The position numbers and the translations under genes were made by a program. Shown here in pieces: positions 50,983-59,643 of a stretch of 64,000 nt of DNA. Source of the stretch: Lacticaseibacillus nasuensis JCM 17158 (GTDB lineage: Bacteria; Bacillota; Bacilli; Lactobacillales; Lactobacillaceae); contig NZ_AZDJ01000030.1 of NCBI RefSeq assembly GCF_001434705.1, positions 78,496 through 142,495 of the forward strand, in the 5' to 3' direction. Each line of letters begins with the position of its first letter. Position 1 is the first letter of the stretch. Below the pieces are notes generated by a model that worked only from the letters and a program-made list of their open reading frames with translations, did not search any database and was not told the DNA's origin.

Positions 50983-50987
50983 CTTTG

Positions 50988-51887
50988 TTACTCCGGTGCC
51001 TGCGGGCCGGCTAGCGCCATTAAGCCCACGCAGGCGATGATCAGCGCCCCACCGGCCAGCTCGGCCCCGCTGACGGCAAAGCCCAAGAACACCACCGAGG
51101 TCACGGTTGCCCCCAGCGGCTCGAAGGCATCCAGCAGGCTCGCCGCGGTCGGCGAGATGTACTGCAAACTGGCGAGATACACCAGGTACGCGACGATTGT
51201 GCCGAAAATCACGACAAAAGCATATGCCGCCCAGCCTGACGCGGGGAGGTGCGGGACGCCCACCCAAAACGGGTGCACCACCGTCATCACCAAGCCGCCT
51301 AATAACTGCGCCCAGCCGGTCACGACTAGCGGCGAGTACACCGCCAGCAGGCTGGCCGGCAACAGCGTGTACACGGCCGCGGCCACAGCGGCGAGAATGC
51401 CCCACAGCAAGGCCTGAGGGGTAATCGCCAGCTGGGTAAAATGCCCCTTGGTGACCACCATTGCCGTCCCCACCATGGCCAAGGCGATGATGACCACGTC
51501 GAGCCGACGCGGCAATTCCCGAGCGCGGAAGGCAAGCCACACCAAGACCAGCACCGGCGACAAGTATTGCAAGATGGTCGCAGTCGGCGCGCCGGCCACC
51601 GCCACGGCCTTGAAGTAGATGTACTGCATGGCAATCATGCCAAATAAGATGAAGGCAATCATCTGCCCCGCGCTGTGGGCCTGCCGCCAAGGCGCCAGCA
51701 CCGCGCGCCGTTGCGTCACCAGCGCAATGGCCAGCGTGACGACCCCGGCAATCAGCATCTTCGAGCTAATTAGCCACGACACCGTCACCCCGAGGCCGAA
51801 GAGGTAATCACTCGCCGGACCCGAAATCCCCCATAATAATGATCCTAGGATCGCCATTGCGATGCCTGCCATGCGCTTGCCTTGCAT
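50988..51887 (-). CDS. EamA/DMT family transporter
   Basis: 299 aa, ten predicted membrane segments in two EamA repeats (ILGSLLWGISGPASDYLFG at the start, YAFVVIFGTIVAYLVYLASLQYISPTAASLLDAFEPLGA in the second half). Probably exports a metabolite or amino acid. GGAGGCAAC precedes the ATG. The glycosylase gene is 10 bases upstream, on the same strand. Confidence 0.88.
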   Translation of the reverse strand: MQGKRMAGIAMAILGSLLWGISGPASDYLFGLGVTVSWLISSKMLIAGVVTLAIALVTQRRAVLAPWRQAHSAGQMIAFILFGMIAMQYIYFKAVAVAGAPTATILQYLSPVLVLVWLAFRARELPRRLDVVIIALAMVGTAMVVTKGHFTQLAITPQALLWGILAAVAAAVYTLLPASLLAVYSPLVVTGWAQLLGGLVMTVVHPFWVGVPHLPASGWAAYAFVVIFGTIVAYLVYLASLQYISPTAASLLDAFEPLGATVTSVVFLGFAVSGAELAGGALIIACVGLMALAGPQAPE

Positions 51888-51897
51888 GTTGCCTCCG

Positions 51898-52446
51898 TTA
51901 TGCCTCCGGCTGTTGCCAGCCGGCTAAGTGATCGTCGATGATGCCTGCGCCTTGCAAGAAACTATAAATCGTCGTCGGGCCGACAAATTGAAACCCGCGT
52001 GTCTTCATGTCCTTGGCCACGCGCTGCGACAAGTCGCTTTGCGCGGGAATCTCGGCGCTGGTGCGCGGCCGGGTTACGATTTGCCGGCCGCCCGTGAACC
52101 CCCAGATGTACGCATCAAACGAGCCGATTGCCGCTTGGACGCGCTGCACCGCCTGGGCGTTATTGCGAATCGCCCATAACTTGCGGCGGTTGCGGATGAT
52201 GGCGGGATTTTGCATCGCCGCTTCGAGGGCCGGGTCCGGCATTGCCGCCACCACGTCGATGGCAAAATCGGCAAACTGCGCGCGAAACGCCGCGCGTTTT
52301 TTCAACACCGTCACCCAGCTCAGCCCCGCCTGCAAGGTTTCCAGACTTAACAGCTCGAACAACTGCTGGTCGGCGTGCTGCGGTCGGCCCCACTCGTGAT
52401 CATGATACGCCTGTAACAACGGATCGCTTTGCCACCATTCAGTCAT
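51898..52446 (-). CDS. tag: DNA-3-methyladenine glycosylase I
   Basis: 182 aa from the ATG at 52446. Helix-hairpin-helix-type glycosylase: AYHDHEWGRP (13-22), LFELLSLETLQAGLSWVTVLKKR and GFQFVGPTTIYSFLQGAGIIDDH. It removes 3-methyladenine from DNA. Both cysteines of the E. coli Tag zinc site (Cys4 and Cys179) appear to be replaced (Trp/Glu near position 4, Trp near the C-terminus), while both histidines remain. Confidence 0.9.
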   Translation of the reverse strand: MTEWWQSDPLLQAYHDHEWGRPQHADQQLFELLSLETLQAGLSWVTVLKKRAAFRAQFADFAIDVVAAMPDPALEAAMQNPAIIRNRRKLWAIRNNAQAVQRVQAAIGSFDAYIWGFTGGRQIVTRPRTSAEIPAQSDLSQRVAKDMKTRGFQFVGPTTIYSFLQGAGIIDDHLAGWQQPEA

Positions 52447-52503
52447 GACTATCCCTTCTTTCCTCACTAGATTACGCCAAGTGCGGTCGGGAGCCCAAAA
52501 AAA

Positions 52504-52527
52504 TGGACACGATCGGCATCGTGTCCA
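52504..52527 (-). terminator. Terminator of the second usp gene
   Basis: TGGACACGAT (52504-52513) pairs with ATCGTGTCCA (52518-52527), followed by seven T residues on the minus strand. Confidence 0.88.
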
Positions 52528-52545
52528 AACAATTCTCACGAGTGG

Positions 52546-52992
52546 TTACTTCGTCTTGACGATCAACACGTCGCAAGGTGCCGTGCGGTTGACGTATTCG
52601 GTCACTGACCCCACCAGCATGCGCTCCATGGCGTTCAAGCCCGTCGCGCCAATCATAATCAAGTCGGTGTGGTGATCATGCGGAAAATCGGTGGCGATGA
52701 CCGTCTTTGGGTTACCGAACCGCACGTGAATGTCCACGTCGGTCAAGCCGGCTGCCTTCGCCCGGTCCGCCAAGCCATTCAAATATTCCTCAGCGTCTTG
52801 GGTCAATTGGTACACAGCATCACCAGAAATCATGCCACCGTAGCCACCAATAAATTGTTTGGTATCCAGCACATTCAGGATGTCGAGGTGCGCGTGGTTG
52901 GCCCCGGCCACCTTGACCGCCTTTTGAAACGCAAGCTCTGCTTCATCCGAACCATCCACTGGCACAAGGAGTTGGTTATACTCTTGATCCAT
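52546..52992 (-). CDS. Universal stress protein UspA family (2)
   Basis: 148 aa from the ATG at 52992 (AAAGGATG upstream). Usp fold with LLVPVDGSDEAELAFQKAV and the ATP-binding loop MIGATGLNAMERMLVGSVTEYVNRTAPCDVLIV. It contains the G-x2-G-x9-G-S pattern, so it probably binds ATP. Monocistronic. Confidence 0.93.
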   Translation of the reverse strand: MDQEYNQLLVPVDGSDEAELAFQKAVKVAGANHAHLDILNVLDTKQFIGGYGGMISGDAVYQLTQDAEEYLNGLADRAKAAGLTDVDIHVRFGNPKTVIATDFPHDHHTDLIMIGATGLNAMERMLVGSVTEYVNRTAPCDVLIVKTK

Positions 52993-53292
52993 GTTGATCA
53001 CATCCTTTTCTAAGTACCTTAAGCGTAAGCCATTCCACCGGTGAAAACAAGTCTGAACCCGATTGGTCTTGGTCAAAGGCTCGACACATCTCTTATGATT
53101 AATATTCGTAAACGTCTAGAATTTGTTCATTAATTTTGAACGGGTGTCCCCGCCTAAAAAGATATTAAGTTCTAATATATTTGTTGAATCATGTTGCAAT
53201 TATCGCATTAAAACGCTAGATTATTAGTTAGACATAAGTCTAGTTGTAAACTCATACAATAGTGAGAATCCAGAGAAACGTGGTGAATATTA
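52993..53292. other. AT-rich gap before the XRE gene, with a palindrome
   Basis: No gene seen. TAGAC-ATAA-GTCTA (53229-53242) is a perfect inverted repeat about 55 bases before the XRE start and could be an autoregulatory operator. TACAAT near 53256 is a possible -10. Confidence 0.45.
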
Positions 53293-53682
53293 ATGACAGA
53301 AACAGTTGGTAGTGCCCTGCGCCACATTCGCAAGGGGCGTGGCGAATCAATCGTGGCCGTCGCCAAGGCGACCCATACCTCCCCAGCCAGCTTTACGAAG
53401 TGGGAAAACGACCAAACCGTCCCGAGTGAACGCAGCATTCGCAAGCTCGCCGATTATTATGACATGGCGCCAACCAGCTTGTTGGCCCTCGCGTATCCCA
53501 CGAAGTACGCGACCCCCACTGAGCAGCTCAGTATGGCCGGCAAGACGCTGATTCGGGCCGAAGACCTCTTCAGCTCAGACACCGTCCTCACCTATGACGG
53601 TCATGCCTTGCCAGATGATCGCAAGCAGTTGATTGCCGCCTTTACCGCCGGGTTATTCCTGCGCAGCAAGCAAAGCAATTAA
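53293..53682 (+). CDS. XRE-family HTH regulator
   Basis: 129 aa. N-terminal helix-turn-helix LRHIRKGRGESIVAVAKATHTSPASFTKWEN (10-40) followed by RSIRKLADYYDM, typical of XRE/Cro proteins. The C-terminal half has no recognised domain. Its target is unknown; a palindrome at 53229-53242 suggests autoregulation. Confidence 0.85.
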   Translation: MTETVGSALRHIRKGRGESIVAVAKATHTSPASFTKWENDQTVPSERSIRKLADYYDMAPTSLLALAYPTKYATPTEQLSMAGKTLIRAEDLFSSDTVLTYDGHALPDDRKQLIAAFTAGLFLRSKQSN

Positions 53683-53726
53683 CCTCAACGCTCACTGATT
53701 TCAACTAACTTGATTACACATGAAAG

Positions 53727-53757
53727 GGCCGATGACAGATACTGTCATCGGCCTTTT
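53727..53757 (+). terminator. Terminator of the XRE gene
   Basis: GGCCGATGACAG (53727-53738) pairs with CTGTCATCGGCC (53742-53753), followed by TTTT. Confidence 0.85.
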
Positions 53758-53764
53758 CATGTTT

Positions 53765-54776
53765 GGCGGACTGTCAAACTAAGTGCAACACTTTATCAAA
53801 GAACACCTCGGACGGGGTTTGATAGTCTAAAACCCTTCTAGGACGTCGATTTAGATCAACTTGACACTTGTGGACTTCTTCATCGGAATGGCCTCGTATC
53901 AATATATTTCGCGGAAAATAATCTCGAATTAGTCCATTTGTATTCTCGTTGGTGTCGCGTTCGTGTGGTGAATACGGTTTTGGCCAATAAACTGTGATCG
54001 CCAACTCATCTGCGACTTCCTCAAAATAAAGAAATTCGACTCCGTGATCTGGTGTAATGGAATGCACAAATACTTTTGGCATCGAACGTAGGAGTATTAA
54101 TACGGTAGTATTGATTGACTCCGCGTCTTTGTGCTTAGCTTCCGCAATCAATGAATACCTGGTTTTGCGTTCTACCAGGGTTACAAGTACTTCCTCATTG
54201 ACCTTACCTAAAACCGTATCTAGTGCCCAATCTCCAATTCGTGAGCGATTATTAATGAAATTGGGTCGCTCAGATGTTGGAATATAAGGAACTTGTGGCG
54301 TCGCATGTTTACGAACCCCTTTGGGATACTTCTTGTGTCCCTTGCGTCGCGAGGAGCGCCTAATACCCGTATCTCCTTTAGATGTAAACGGCAAGCCTAA
54401 GTTATTGTGCTCAATATCTCGATAGATGGTATTGAAGCTGATATTCGCAATATGCTCACTTTTCAAACGAGCAACGATTTGTTCTGGCGACCAATGATGC
54501 TCAATGATTAAGTTGACCATTTTAGTTCGCAAGGCCGGTGCATTCGAAAGAATACTAGGCTTGTGTGAACGCAACCTCGCAGCTTAATAATCGGCTTGTG
54601 CTTCACAGGCTTTGTATTCACCTGTGCAAAACTAAGATACTTTCTCGTTCAGCTAGGGTAAGATCGTGATGGCTCATGACGAGTACGCCTTAATGTTTTT
54701 CTTGGTCGTTAAACATTGTACTCGTCATGGGTTTCTTCGTATTCATAAAGTGTTGCACTTGAATTGTAAATCCGCC
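53765..54776. mobile_element. IS30-family insertion sequence (decayed)
   Basis: About 1.01 kb bounded by imperfect inverted repeats: the left end GGCGGACTGTCAAAC (53765) with AAGTGCAACACTTTAT, and the right end, read inward, GGCGGATTTACAATTC with AAGTGCAACACTTTAT. The shared inner block AAGTGCAACACTTTAT is perfect. It contains one broken transposase gene. It lies between the XRE terminator and the CNNM-family gene. Confidence 0.85.
53774..54677 (-). pseudogene. IS30-family transposase, disrupted
   Basis: The intact 3' part (53774-54574) has the IS30 DDE core: GDWALDTVLG, ITPDHGVEF and PHERDTNENTNGLIRDYFP. The N-terminus begins at 54677 with MSHHDLTLAERES then breaks: after LVLHR the frame shifts and the expected helix-turn-helix is missing (internal deletion of roughly 100 bases), and a TAA replaces an expected Gln-type codon in ACEAQADY-stop-AARLRSH. 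The element is therefore unlikely to move on its own. Confidence 0.85.
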
Positions 54777-54831
54777 CAACACAAAAACGGTCACACGTTG
54801 CGTGCAACCGCCAGATGTTTGCCGCTATTGG

Positions 54832-56196
54832 CTAGGCCTCAGCCTCTGCTTCAGTCGGCGCCGCCGGCTTTTCGCCGACTGTCACCTCGAACCAAGTGGG
54901 AAAGCCCCGCTCAAAGTCGGTGACGGTAAACTTGTACCGCTCCAAACTGACGCTGTCACCTTTTTGTAGGTCCGGGTGGTCTTCCATCAAGAAGCCGGCA
55001 ATCGTGACAATATCGGACTCCTGAAACTCGGCCAACTTGGTGCGGAAGAACCGCTCGAAATCATACAGCGTCGTCTTGCCGCTGACCTTGAAGACTTTCG
55101 GGTCATGGGTTTTGATGATGTACTCGTCGGACACGTCGTCGATTTCATCCTTGACGGTCCCGAAGAGTTCCTCATAAATATCTTTATCGGTGACGATCCC
55201 ACTCGTCCCGCCGTATTCATCGACGACGGTGACGATTGGGGTTTGTTTTTGGATCATGCGTTGTAGAATTGTATGAATCGGCGTCACTTCCGGCACGGTG
55301 ATCATCGCGCGCAACAGCTTGGACACCCGCACGGAATCATCGATGCGAGACTGGCGGACCAAGTCATAGATGTAGACGTAGCCGAGAATCTTGTCCTTGT
55401 CCCCATCGGCCACCACCGGGAAGCGGCTGTAACCTTCTTGCAGGTAATCGCGAATGACTTCCTTAACGGTGGCAGTGATATCGACCACCACCAGGCTGGT
55501 GCGGTCGACCATGATGTCGTGCGCCGTCTTGTCGTTGAGGTCAAAGGCGCGCTGCATGTAGGTGACATCGTTTTGGTCCATTTCGCCGGTGGTAATGGCG
55601 GCCTTGCTGAGGTTCAAGATCTCGGCTTGGGTGAAGGCCTCGTTGCCTTCATCGGCCGGCTTCATCCCCATCAGGCGCACCAGACCAGTGGCCGAGTGGT
55701 TCAGCAACCACACGAACGGGAAGAAGACGATGTGGAAATAATGTAGCGGCGTGACGACGAACATCAGCACCTTCACGGGAAAATCGATGGCGATATTCTT
55801 CGGGACGATTTCGGTGAGGACCACTTCCAGGTAAGTCAGCAAAATCACCCCGGCAATGGCACCGACGATGTGCAAACCGCCGCCAGCTAGTTGCAGGTGG
55901 GTCAGCTTGAGCAAATCGACCAGCAGAAACTCGACCGTTTCTTCCCCAATCCAGCCTAAGACGATCCCCGCGACGGACACGCCAACCTGGGTGGTCGACA
56001 GGTATTCATTCAGGTTATGCACCATTTTCAAGGCGCGCTTCAACTTCACTTGCTTGCCGGTGCTTTGCTTGAGGAGCTCCTCAAGCGCACTCGGCCGGCT
56101 TTGCACCAGCGCAAATTCGCTGGCCACAAAGAAGGCAGCAAACAAAAACGTGATGACCATCACCAAAAGATTGCCGGCGACTTGGCCACTATTCAT
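54832..56196 (-). CDS. Hemolysin/CNNM-CorC family membrane protein with CBS pair
   Basis: 454 aa. An N-terminal DUF21/CNNM transmembrane domain (about 5-185, with SEFALVQSRPSALEEL), a CBS pair (about 205-325, MVDRTSLVVVDI ... TPIVTVVDEYGGTSGIVT) and a C-terminal CorC_HlyC domain (FERFFRTKLAEFQESDIVTIAGFLME). Such proteins are magnesium/cobalt efflux or transport-linked. GGGGAA precedes the ATG. Confidence 0.92.
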   Translation of the reverse strand: MNSGQVAGNLLVMVITFLFAAFFVASEFALVQSRPSALEELLKQSTGKQVKLKRALKMVHNLNEYLSTTQVGVSVAGIVLGWIGEETVEFLLVDLLKLTHLQLAGGGLHIVGAIAGVILLTYLEVVLTEIVPKNIAIDFPVKVLMFVVTPLHYFHIVFFPFVWLLNHSATGLVRLMGMKPADEGNEAFTQAEILNLSKAAITTGEMDQNDVTYMQRAFDLNDKTAHDIMVDRTSLVVVDITATVKEVIRDYLQEGYSRFPVVADGDKDKILGYVYIYDLVRQSRIDDSVRVSKLLRAMITVPEVTPIHTILQRMIQKQTPIVTVVDEYGGTSGIVTDKDIYEELFGTVKDEIDDVSDEYIIKTHDPKVFKVSGKTTLYDFERFFRTKLAEFQESDIVTIAGFLMEDHPDLQKGDSVSLERYKFTVTDFERGFPTWFEVTVGEKPAAPTEAEAEA

Positions 56197-56305
56197 ATTT
56201 TATTCCCCATTTCACAACTATTGAGATATGAACTAGTTTATCATTATCACCAGGTGAATAACAGTTCACCCCGCAACCCGGTCAGCAATCACGAAAGGTC
56301 CAACC

Positions 56306-57073
56306 ATGCTCACGCAATCTCAACTCTTCGCCGCAACGATGGCGGCATATGCTGCCCACCCCGAACCGCCAGTCAGCGAGTTACTGAACCACCCGTTACC
56401 GGCCACGCCACCAGTCGGCCAGCAACCCCCGGCCTGGCGGGTCGAAAACATCGATGTCGTCGCTGCCATGAGCCACCTACCGCTACCCGTAGGCGTCATG
56501 AATTTTGCCAGCCCAGTGGTGCCAGGCGGCAGCGTCGAAGCGGGGATCAAAGCCCAAGAAGAAAGCATTGCCAAGGGCACCTACCTGGTCCCGGCACTGC
56601 GCGAGTTCGAGGCTAGTTATTACCAGCCGAATCGCGCCAACCCCAACCACGGCCTGTACTCGCGCCGCTTGATCTATTCCGCTCATGTGCGGCAGCTCTT
56701 CGACGAACACCAAGAGCGCCTGGCGAACCGGTACTTAGACATTGTCACGGTGGCAGCGCCGAACCGCACGCGCGGCACCATCACCGATAGCGTGGCCCTC
56801 GCCGACATTCAAGCCAAGATCAGCCAGACATTGCGCGCCTTTAAGGCTCATGCCTGCCGCCACCTCGTACTCGGGGCATTCGGCACCGGGGTCTTCAAAA
56901 ACCCACCGCAACCAGTCGGCCGGTTGTTTGGCCAGGCAATCGCGGCGCCTGAGTTTGCCGGCGCCTTTACCACAATTATCTTCGCTGTTTATGACCCTCG
57001 TGGCGAAACCTTGCCGCCATTTCAGGCAGGGCTCACCGCTGGTTTTCAGGAGGCACACCATGCTCACCCTTGA
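56306..57073 (+). CDS. Microbial PARG-like protein (TIGR02452 type)
   Basis: 255 aa. The PARG-type catalytic block is MNFASPVVPGGSVEAGIKAQEESI (65-88), GG with QEE (84-86), and a later macrodomain block VLGAFGTGVFKNPP. The third glycine of the usual GGG is Ser here. Such enzymes hydrolyse ADP-ribose polymers or ADP-ribosyl groups. AAAGGT precedes the ATG. The next gene overlaps its end by 14 bases, so they form an operon. Confidence 0.85.
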   Translation: MLTQSQLFAATMAAYAAHPEPPVSELLNHPLPATPPVGQQPPAWRVENIDVVAAMSHLPLPVGVMNFASPVVPGGSVEAGIKAQEESIAKGTYLVPALREFEASYYQPNRANPNHGLYSRRLIYSAHVRQLFDEHQERLANRYLDIVTVAAPNRTRGTITDSVALADIQAKISQTLRAFKAHACRHLVLGAFGTGVFKNPPQPVGRLFGQAIAAPEFAGAFTTIIFAVYDPRGETLPPFQAGLTAGFQEAHHAHP

Positions 57074-57683
57074 CGTATTTCAACACGCAGATTCAGAAGG
57101 CCCCGGTAGCATCACCGCCTGGGCCGAGGCCAATGACGTGACCTTGCGCCTGCATCGCCCCGACCTTGGCGCTCGAATTCAGCTCCTGAACCCCGCCGAC
57201 TTAGACGGCGTCATCGTTCTCGGCGGCCCGCAAAGCGTCAATGATGATGACGCCTGGCTGGCCGCGGAGCGCATCATCATTCGCAGCCTGATCAAACTGG
57301 GCCGGCCAGTGGTGGGAATTTGCCTCGGCGCCCAACAAATCGTCCGCGCGCTGGGCGCCGCGGTCACCCCGCTGGCTGCCGGTGAATACGGGCGGACCTT
57401 GGTCGCAGATGAAGCCGGCAACTCAATCCCAGTCTTCCAGTGGCACGGCGAAGGCATGGCCAGCCTGCCCGGCAGCACGCCTTTATTCCACAACGCCGCG
57501 CAAGCCAACCAAGGCTTCACCTACCACAAGCGCACCCTTGGCCTCCAGTTTCACTTGGAGTGGTCCCGAGCCGACCAGGCGGCACTAGCCGCCACGCGCC
57601 CAGGCACGGCCGCGTTAAGTGCCGCCGAAACCGAAGCAGCCGCCGCGCTATTGAATCAGCTCCTCACGGCCACGATTTTATAA
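57060..57683 (+). CDS. Class I glutamine amidotransferase (GMP synthase-like domain)
   Basis: 207 aa from the ATG at 57060 (GGAGG 6 bases upstream). Catalytic triad: C88 in GICLGAQQ, H165 and E167 in LQFHLEW. A stand-alone GATase domain, often annotated as GMP-synthase glutaminase-like, that hydrolyses glutamine or a gamma-glutamyl compound. Translationally coupled to the PARG-like gene. Partner synthetase not visible. Confidence 0.85.
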   Translation: MLTLDVFQHADSEGPGSITAWAEANDVTLRLHRPDLGARIQLLNPADLDGVIVLGGPQSVNDDDAWLAAERIIIRSLIKLGRPVVGICLGAQQIVRALGAAVTPLAAGEYGRTLVADEAGNSIPVFQWHGEGMASLPGSTPLFHNAAQANQGFTYHKRTLGLQFHLEWSRADQAALAATRPGTAALSAAETEAAAALLNQLLTATIL

Positions 57684-57716
57684 AAAAAGCCGCCAGCTGA
57701 CGGTAAGTCAGTGGCG
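57684..57716 (-). terminator. Terminator of the methyltransferase gene
   Basis: GCCGCCAGCTGAC pairs imperfectly with GTCAGTGGCGACGGC around 57690-57723 and is followed on the minus strand by seven T residues (57684-57690). It overlaps the end of the minus-strand gene and also ends the plus-strand operon. Confidence 0.65.
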
Positions 57717-58301
57717 ACGGCGGGGTTTGCTCGGTTCGCCCGCGGTGGCACTGAGGAAAAAGTGCACCGATTGGCTTGGCAAGCGCGGATCGGCGATTTG
57801 ATCCAGGGCCTGCAGCGTCAGCGCAGCGGGAATGAGTTGCGTGAAGGCCAGGTGCGTGTCGGCGCTAGCCGGCACCACCGGCGAACTCAAGGTGGCTAAC
57901 AACGTGCCGCCTGGCCGCAACCGTTTGCCCAAGAGCGACACAATGCCGGCCACATCGTCGGCGTTAGTGTCGAAGGTAGCGGCAATCACATCATACGGCC
58001 CCGTCAGCAGCTTCAGCTGATTATCCGGCATGATGCGGTAGCGCAGGCGATCGGAGCTGGCCGTGGCGCGGGCGGCACTGACGGCTTCACCATCGGCATC
58101 GACGCCGAGCACCGCCACGGCACCATGATTCACCGCGTAGCGACAAAACCACCCATCCCCGGCCCGCAAGGCAAGCACCCGCTTGCCGCGCAGCTCCGGG
58201 GCTTTTTTTGCGATGGCTTGCCACAGCGGCTGGCGGTTGCCGGTATTGGTCGGCAACGGGTGGGCGGTGTCTGGTTTCATTGTGGGATAAGGTTCGTCCA
58301 T
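57708..58301 (-). CDS. Class I SAM-dependent methyltransferase
   Basis: 197 aa. SAM motif I GKRVLALRAGDGWFCRYAV (about 33-51; LALRAGDGW in place of the usual LGxGxG), acidic motif II VLGVDADGEA, and motif post-I YDVIAATFD. The substrate is unknown. AAAGGATG precedes the ATG. It ends in a terminator. Confidence 0.8.
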   Translation of the reverse strand: MDEPYPTMKPDTAHPLPTNTGNRQPLWQAIAKKAPELRGKRVLALRAGDGWFCRYAVNHGAVAVLGVDADGEAVSAARATASSDRLRYRIMPDNQLKLLTGPYDVIAATFDTNADDVAGIVSLLGKRLRPGGTLLATLSSPVVPASADTHLAFTQLIPAALTLQALDQIADPRLPSQSVHFFLSATAGEPSKPRRRH

Positions 58302-58313
58302 GGGGCATCCTTT

Positions 58314-58676
58314 CTAGTCAACAAACAACAGTTGGAACTCGTGGTGCGCCGTATCGATATTCACCGACACGTGCCGGTTCAAGTCCGCCACCACCGCCCG
58401 GGCAAAGTTCATTTTCTGTTCAAAATCGGTGAGTTTGGCCGTCAGCGGTGTGCTGGTGTAATCGTAATTCTCGCCGATAAACGCCGGGTCGGTCACGAAT
58501 TTCAAGTTATTCTGGTCGTGGCGCGAACCAGGCTTCAACACGCTATCGACGTACCGATACAAATCGGAAGGGCTGAAGTTCAGTGGCTTGCTCAGCTCCG
58601 TCGTAATCGTAAACGTCGTATCGTCGGCCATTTCATCGTCGACTTGCACTTGGGTCAATCCTTGGTAGAGCTTCAT
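58314..58676 (-). CDS. Uncharacterised 120-aa protein
   Basis: 120 aa from the ATG at 58676 (AGAGGA about 10 bases upstream). No family recognised: mixed alpha/beta, soluble, no catalytic motif. The gene 12 bases downstream (methyltransferase) may be co-transcribed. Confidence 0.65.
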   Translation of the reverse strand: MKLYQGLTQVQVDDEMADDTTFTITTELSKPLNFSPSDLYRYVDSVLKPGSRHDQNNLKFVTDPAFIGENYDYTSTPLTAKLTDFEQKMNFARAVVADLNRHVSVNIDTAHHEFQLLFVD

Positions 58677-58739
58677 CTTCTTCACTTCCTCTTGTGAGCT
58701 TAACTCCATTATACCGCCGTTATCGACGCGTGACGAATC

Positions 58740-59522
58740 TTACTCGAGGTATAACGCCTGCAAGTCGCGTTGTTGCGCCGGCGTCACCCCAATCACCGTG
58801 GCCAAATAATGCGGCAGTGACCCGTAGTCGTGGTTGATCAACAACATCGCCGCGTCGAGGTATTCGTTGGTCACACTGCACAGCGACCGCGTCGTCGCCA
58901 CGAGCTCCGGCGTGCCGCCGGCGGCCTTGGCTTCGTTGGTCATCCGTAAGATCTCGCCGGTGAGGTAGTTATTCGAGGCCAGGTAGTCTTGGCGAATCGT
59001 GACCGGATCCACCCCAAGCACCGTCAGCAGGTACACCGCCCCCATGCCCGTGCGATCCTTGCCGGCGGCGCAGTGAAACAACAAGGCGCCGGTTTCGTTA
59101 GCCAACAGCTGGTCGAAGAAATGGCGGTACGCCTGCTGGGCGGTGGGTTCCTGCACGAGGTTGTGATACGTGTTGATCATATTCTTAAACCCGGCGAGCG
59201 GATCGGTCGAGTAGTGCTTGCGCAGCTCGACGATGTTGGCGCTGATCTTGGTTTCATCGTCCACAAACACCGGGGTGTGATCATAGGTCACGCCAGCGGG
59301 CAGCCGGTCTGGCGCGGTGACGGTTTCGGCTTGCGAGCGAAAATCGAGATCAAGCCGCAGCCCATAGCGCGCCAAATAATCCTGGTCGCGCTCGGACAGG
59401 TCGTTCATGCGCCCGGAACGCAGCACGCGGTGTGAGCGCACCGTTTTGCCAGCCATGGTTGGGTAGCCGCCGAGGTCACGAAAATTAAAGCCGTGGTGAA
59501 TGTCGAGTAATTGCGGGGTCAC
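58740..59522 (-). CDS. Tyrosine-protein phosphatase (Y_phosphatase3/LipA-like)
   Basis: 260 aa. The catalytic P-loop is FHCAAGKDRTG (149-159) with nucleophile C151 and R157, preceded by FNFRDLGGY (12-20) and LRSGRMNDLS. It dephosphorylates phosphotyrosine or lipid substrates. GTG start at 59522 behind GGAGGTGG. Confidence 0.9.
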   Translation of the reverse strand: MTPQLLDIHHGFNFRDLGGYPTMAGKTVRSHRVLRSGRMNDLSERDQDYLARYGLRLDLDFRSQAETVTAPDRLPAGVTYDHTPVFVDDETKISANIVELRKHYSTDPLAGFKNMINTYHNLVQEPTAQQAYRHFFDQLLANETGALLFHCAAGKDRTGMGAVYLLTVLGVDPVTIRQDYLASNNYLTGEILRMTNEAKAAGGTPELVATTRSLCSVTNEYLDAAMLLINHDYGSLPHYLATVIGVTPAQQRDLQALYLE

Positions 59523-59600
59523 AGACCCACCTCCTTATCGTCTGCAGTCCAGTATACGGGAAATCCCCAGAATTGTGAATGCGATACCAGCCAAGCGCAC

Positions 59601-59628
59601 AAAAAGCGCCTGCTCACCGTGAGCAGGC
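59601..59628 (-). terminator. Terminator of the ABC exporter operon
   Basis: GCCTGCTCAC (59608-59617) pairs with GTGAGCAGGC (59619-59628), followed by GCTTTTTG on the minus strand. Confidence 0.8.
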
Positions 59629-59643
59629 ACATTCAGTGCTCGA

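Noticed and set aside
54666-54923. Plus-strand frame across the IS30 right end
   Set aside because: Overlaps the IS end and the CNNM gene on the other strand, with no family resemblance.
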